Source: JBCBWG01 sp039817205 (GTDB taxonomy: Bacteria; Pseudomonadota; Alphaproteobacteria; Rhizobiales; Hyphomicrobiaceae). Taken from it: a DNA stretch of 28,104 nucleotides. Position 1 is the first letter of the stretch; every line of letters starts with the position of its first letter. The translations under genes and the position numbers were made by a program. Positions 25,223 to 28,104 of the stretch are shown here, one piece after another. Below the pieces are notes generated by a model that was not told where the DNA came from, did no database searches, and worked only from the letters and a program-made list of their open reading frames with translations. The DNA lies in contig JBCBWG010000011.1 in NCBI GenBank assembly GCA_039817205.1, forward strand, positions 1 to 28,104. The letters are read 5' to 3'.

Positions 25223-26869
25223 ATGCTCGACCACGCCATGCCGTCCGCGTCCACGTCTGAGGTCGCTGCCGTCTACAACGACGTGGACTTTGACTGCCTC
25301 GTTGTCGGCGCCGGCTTTGGCGGGCTTTATGCCCTACACAGTTTACGCGGCGCAGGATTTCGGACGCGGGTCATTGAGGCGGGCTCTGACGTTGGCGGCA
25401 CATGGTATTGGAACCGCTATCCGGGCTGCCGCTGCGATATCGAAAGCATGCAATACTCTTACGCGTTTTCTGACGAACTCCAGAACGCGTGGAACTGGTC
25501 TGAGCGGTATGCGCCGCAAAGCGAGATCCTAAGTTACGCCCAGCACGTGGCCGACCGCTTCGATCTCAGGCGCGACATCCAGTTCGACACGCGCGTAACG
25601 GCTGCGACCTATGACGAGGAGGCCAAGGCGTGGCGGCTCACAACCGATGACGGTGGGTCGGTGTCGTGCCGGTTTCTGATCAGCGCCGTTGGCTGTTTAT
25701 CGGCAGCCAACACGCCCGTGTTCGAAGGTCGAGAAACATTCGATGGTCCGATCTATCACACCGGTCACTGGCCCCATGAGGGCGTTGATTTCACGGGCAA
25801 GCGGGTCGCGGTGATCGGGACTGGCTCGTCGGGCATCCAGTCCATCCCGATCATTGCTCGCCAGGCCAAAGCACTCACCATTTTTCAACGGACGCCAAAC
25901 TTCGTGGCACCGGCCCGCAATCGCAAGCTGACGGACGCCGAACGGGCCGCGGTCAAAAAGAACTACAAAGCACTCCGTGCGCGCGCCCGGCAGAGACCGA
26001 CCGGGTTCTATTTCGATCACAACAACTTTTCGGCTCAAGACGTCACCGATGACGAGCGCGAGGCAATCCTCGAACAGTTCTGGCAGAACGGTGGGCTGAC
26101 CTTCCTCGGTGCGTTCAACGACCTGCTGCTCGATCGAAACTCAAACCAGTTTGTCGTCGCCTTCATTCACAAAAAGATCCGCGAGATCGTCAAAGATCCT
26201 GCGACGGCCGATTTGCTCTGCCCTGACGATATCGCCGGATGCAAACGTCTCTGTGCCGACACCGGCTATTACGAGACCTATAACCAGCCGCACGTGACGC
26301 TATGCGATATCTCGAAGACACCCATCACTCGATTGACGCCGCGTGGGATTGCGGTTGGAGACCGTGAGTATCCGGTCGATGCGATTGTTTGCGCGACCGG
26401 CTTTGACGCGATGACCGGCGGGCTCATCAAGATGAACGTTAAGGGTGCAGGCGGCCTGACGCTTGCGGACAAATGGCACGAGGGTCCGCGCTCCTACATG
26501 GGGCTGGCGATCGCTGGCTTCCCCAATCTGTTCACGATCACCGGACCCGGCAGTCCGTCGGTCTTTGCCAATATGATCATGTGTATCGAGCAGCACGCCG
26601 ATTGGATAACGTCGTGCGTGTCATACATGCGCGCCGGCGAAAAACGGGAGATCTCGGCGCAAAAGCAAGCCGAAGATGCTTGGGTTGCGCACAACCAAGA
26701 GGTCGGCCAGAAGTCGCTGCGCTCGCAATGCAACTCCTGGTATCTTGGCGCCAACGTCCCGGGCAAACCGCGTGTCTTCTCGCCATACATCGGCGGCCTG
26801 CCGGCTTATACGGCCAAACTCAAAGACGTCGTTGCCGGCGACTATGACGGGTTCGACCTTGCGGACTGA
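25223..26869 (+). CDS. Baeyer-Villiger flavin monooxygenase
   Basis: This enzyme inserts one oxygen atom of O2 next to a ketone carbonyl, giving an ester or lactone, using FAD and NADPH. The 548 residues resemble cyclohexanone monooxygenase in length and order. The FAD site GAGFGG (29-34) is followed by GGTWYWNRYPGCRCDIES, typical of this class. The fingerprint FxGxxxHxxxWP is exact at 173-184 (FDGPIYHTGHWP), and the NADPH site GTGSSG is at 199-204. FQRTPNF holds the conserved active-site arginine. The ATG at 25223 is preferred to a TTG two codons earlier, with GGGG upstream. It lies between acyl-CoA dehydrogenase and YghU-type genes on the same strand, which hints at breakdown of a ketone. 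The actual substrate cannot be deduced. Confidence 0.94.
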   Translation: MLDHAMPSASTSEVAAVYNDVDFDCLVVGAGFGGLYALHSLRGAGFRTRVIEAGSDVGGTWYWNRYPGCRCDIESMQYSYAFSDELQNAWNWSERYAPQSEILSYAQHVADRFDLRRDIQFDTRVTAATYDEEAKAWRLTTDDGGSVSCRFLISAVGCLSAANTPVFEGRETFDGPIYHTGHWPHEGVDFTGKRVAVIGTGSSGIQSIPIIARQAKALTIFQRTPNFVAPARNRKLTDAERAAVKKNYKALRARARQRPTGFYFDHNNFSAQDVTDDEREAILEQFWQNGGLTFLGAFNDLLLDRNSNQFVVAFIHKKIREIVKDPATADLLCPDDIAGCKRLCADTGYYETYNQPHVTLCDISKTPITRLTPRGIAVGDREYPVDAIVCATGFDAMTGGLIKMNVKGAGGLTLADKWHEGPRSYMGLAIAGFPNLFTITGPGSPSVFANMIMCIEQHADWITSCVSYMRAGEKREISAQKQAEDAWVAHNQEVGQKSLRSQCNSWYLGANVPGKPRVFSPYIGGLPAYTAKLKDVVAGDYDGFDLAD

Positions 26870-26951
26870 CAGGTCTGTGACTTGCGCCTTGTCGATGGAG
26901 CGGTGATCCCAGGTGCCGACGACGCGCGTTGATAAAGCTTATTCGAAACGA

Positions 26952-26984
26952 GCGGCGCCAATGCATCGATGTGCTGTGCGCCGC
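26952..26984 (+). promoter_or_regulatory. Hairpin in the yghU leader
   Basis: GCGGCGC (26952-26958) pairs with GCGCCGC (26978-26984) across a 19-base loop. The hairpin ends only two bases before the AAAGGAG ribosome site (26987-26993), so it could affect access to it. No thermometer or riboswitch consensus was recognised. Confidence 0.4.
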
Positions 26985-27000
26985 GCAAAGGAGATCAACC

Positions 27001-27876
27001 ATGGCTGACGGTCGCGAACCCGAATACGTGCCACCGAAAGTTTGGACGTGGGAGCAGAAGAGCGGTGGCAAGTTCGCAAATATCAACCGGCCGATCGCCG
27101 GTGCGACGCACGACAAAGACTTGCCCGTCGGGAAGCATCCGCTTCAGCTTTATTCGCTTGCGACACCAAACGGCGTCAAAGTGACGATCATGCTCGAGGA
27201 GCTGCTGGCTGCCGGTTACACGGGCGCTGAGTACGACGCCTGGCTCATCAAGATCGGCGACGGTGATCAGTTCTCAAGCGGGTTTGTGGGCGCCAACCCA
27301 AATTCCAAGATCCCGGCGCTCGTCGACCACAGCGTGACGCAGCCCCGCCGCGTTTTTGAGAGCGCATCCATCCTGCTGTACCTCGCCGAGAAGTTCGACG
27401 CGTTCCTGCCAAAGGACCCGGCGGCGCGAACCGAGATGTTCAATTGGCTCTTCTGGCAGATGGGCAGCGCACCCTATCTTGGTGGCGGCTTCGGCCACTT
27501 CTATGCTTACGCGCCGTTCAAGATGGAGTATCCGATCAACCGCTTTGCCATGGAGACCAAGCGGCAACTGGACGTGCTGGACCGGCACCTGGCTGACCAT
27601 GCCTACATGGCGGGTGATGATTACACCATCGCCGACATGGCCATTTGGCCCTGGTACGGTCAGCTCCTGCTGGGCCGCTTATACGATGCACCCGAGTTCC
27701 TCTCAGTCCACGAGTACGAGAACTTGAAGCGTTGGACGGATGCGATTGAGGCCCGCCCGATGGTTCAGCGCGGTCGCATGGTGAACCGGATGGTCGGTGA
27801 GCCCGAGACCCAGCTGCATGAACGCCATGACGCGAGCGACTTTGAGACGAAAACGCAGGACAAAATTGGCACCTGA
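27001..27876 (+). CDS. yghU: YghU-type glutathione S-transferase / disulfide-bond oxidoreductase
   Basis: This 291-residue cytoplasmic enzyme belongs to the Nu-class glutathione transferases; the E. coli member binds two glutathione molecules and reduces disulfides and organic peroxides. The sequence shows the thioredoxin-like domain (about 45-135) with LYSLATPNGVKVTIMLEEL, YDAWLIKIGDGDQFSSGF, NPNSKIPAL and the ESASILLYLAEKF glutathione site. The helical domain (about 145-265) includes the FNWLFWQMGSAPYLGGGFGHF stretch and YTIADMAIWPW. The start is fixed by a near-perfect AAAGGAG seven bases before the ATG. The length matches E. coli YghU (288). It follows the monooxygenase gene by 131 bp, which could mean peroxide or electrophile detoxification beside a flavin oxygenase, but it may have its own promoter. 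Confidence 0.93.
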   Translation: MADGREPEYVPPKVWTWEQKSGGKFANINRPIAGATHDKDLPVGKHPLQLYSLATPNGVKVTIMLEELLAAGYTGAEYDAWLIKIGDGDQFSSGFVGANPNSKIPALVDHSVTQPRRVFESASILLYLAEKFDAFLPKDPAARTEMFNWLFWQMGSAPYLGGGFGHFYAYAPFKMEYPINRFAMETKRQLDVLDRHLADHAYMAGDDYTIADMAIWPWYGQLLLGRLYDAPEFLSVHEYENLKRWTDAIEARPMVQRGRMVNRMVGEPETQLHERHDASDFETKTQDKIGT

Positions 27877-27913
27877 TCGCCTCCACGGCCTGGCGGTTCT
27901 CATTGAAGCGCAA

Positions 27914-27944
27914 GACGGATGAAAACCGTCGGACGTGACACGTC
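27914..27944. repeat. Two adjacent inverted repeats after yghU
   Basis: GACGG-N7-CCGTC (27914-27930) forms a short hairpin 37 bp after the yghU stop, and GACGTG-A-CACGTC (27932-27944) is a perfect 13-bp dyad just beyond it. There is no T-run, so a Rho-independent terminator is not shown. GGGCGCGCCC at 27954-27963 is a further 10-bp palindrome. Confidence 0.45.
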
Positions 27945-28004
27945 GGGTGTGAAGGGCGCGCCCGATTGTCATTCCGTCGAGTGCCTACCCGTGGCGCGGT
28001 CGCT

Positions 28005-28097
28005 CAGGAACTATTTGTCCTGTCTGGTGGTTTTCAAGACCACACATCCCGATGCTGATAGGGTGCAATGGCCGTCGGCTGCTCTGCCAGACGGGCC
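28005..28097. other. Cluster of four consecutive hairpins, possible structured RNA
   Basis: Four stems follow one another: CAGGA/TCCTG (28005-28022, loop 8), GTGGT/ACCAC (28027-28043, loop 7), CATCCC/GGGTG with one bulged base (28044-28065), and GGCCGTC/GACGGGCC with one bulge (28070-28097). The seven-base loop of the second resembles an anticodon loop (TCA on +, TGA on -), but no T-arm or proper D-arm accompanies it, so no tRNA is called. The window ends here, so a larger RNA could be cut off. Confidence 0.3.
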
Positions 28098-28104
28098 GTT
28101 CGGG

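Noticed and set aside
27990..28104. tRNA-like anticodon arm, GTGGT-TTTCAAG-ACCAC, with TCA (Sec) on + or TGA (Ser) on -
   Set aside because: No GTTCRANYC T-arm lies at the right distance on either strand, the D-arm does not pair, and no acceptor stem closes it.

Overview
The window reads as chromosomal DNA of an alphaproteobacterium, probably of the Hyphomicrobiales or a marine relative. The support is indirect: an intracellular PhaZ of the rhizobial type, a long two-fold dCTP deaminase typical of alphaproteobacteria, a divergent oxyR/katG pair, and a NaChBac-type sodium channel, a family best known from marine and saline bacteria. No rRNA, convincing tRNA, CRISPR array, transposase or integrase was found, and no gene-free stretch exceeds 300 bp.

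Region 1 (1-8351, + strand) is the least ordinary part. A tandem ABC ATPase, cut by the window start, is followed 7 bp later by an exported protein with a MIDAS-type von Willebrand A domain. Two exported helical proteins come next, and they share a six-cysteine N-terminal domain. The second ends in an eight-cysteine tail. None matches a system I can name. A hand-counted 60-codon sample here has about 43% GC at third positions, against 75% in katG, so the block may have a different origin. I infer an envelope or secretion-linked operon.

Region 2 (8596-11875) holds oxyR, divergent from katG, with inverted repeats between them and a strong terminator after katG. katG is split by an apparent 4-bp insertion that separates the distal haem pocket from the proximal histidine.

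Region 3 (11912-17922, - strand) is a co-directional run, in transcription order: a metallophosphoesterase, an MFS transporter, a 46-residue membrane ORF, a voltage-gated sodium channel, a membrane-anchored PhoD-like phosphatase and a patatin-like lipase. The channel and PhoD genes are almost contiguous.

Region 4 (17978-22450) has Nudix and GNAT genes on + converging on phaZ, with dcd and a DUF3253 gene upstream of phaZ on the - strand. The dcd-phaZ gap is rich in inverted repeats.

Region 5 (22546-27876, + strand) holds a photolyase-like protein with its domains in reversed order, an acyl-CoA dehydrogenase, a Baeyer-Villiger monooxygenase and a YghU-type glutathione enzyme. These suggest oxidation of a ketone or acyl compound, substrate unknown. 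The last 228 bp carry no gene but a cluster of hairpins.
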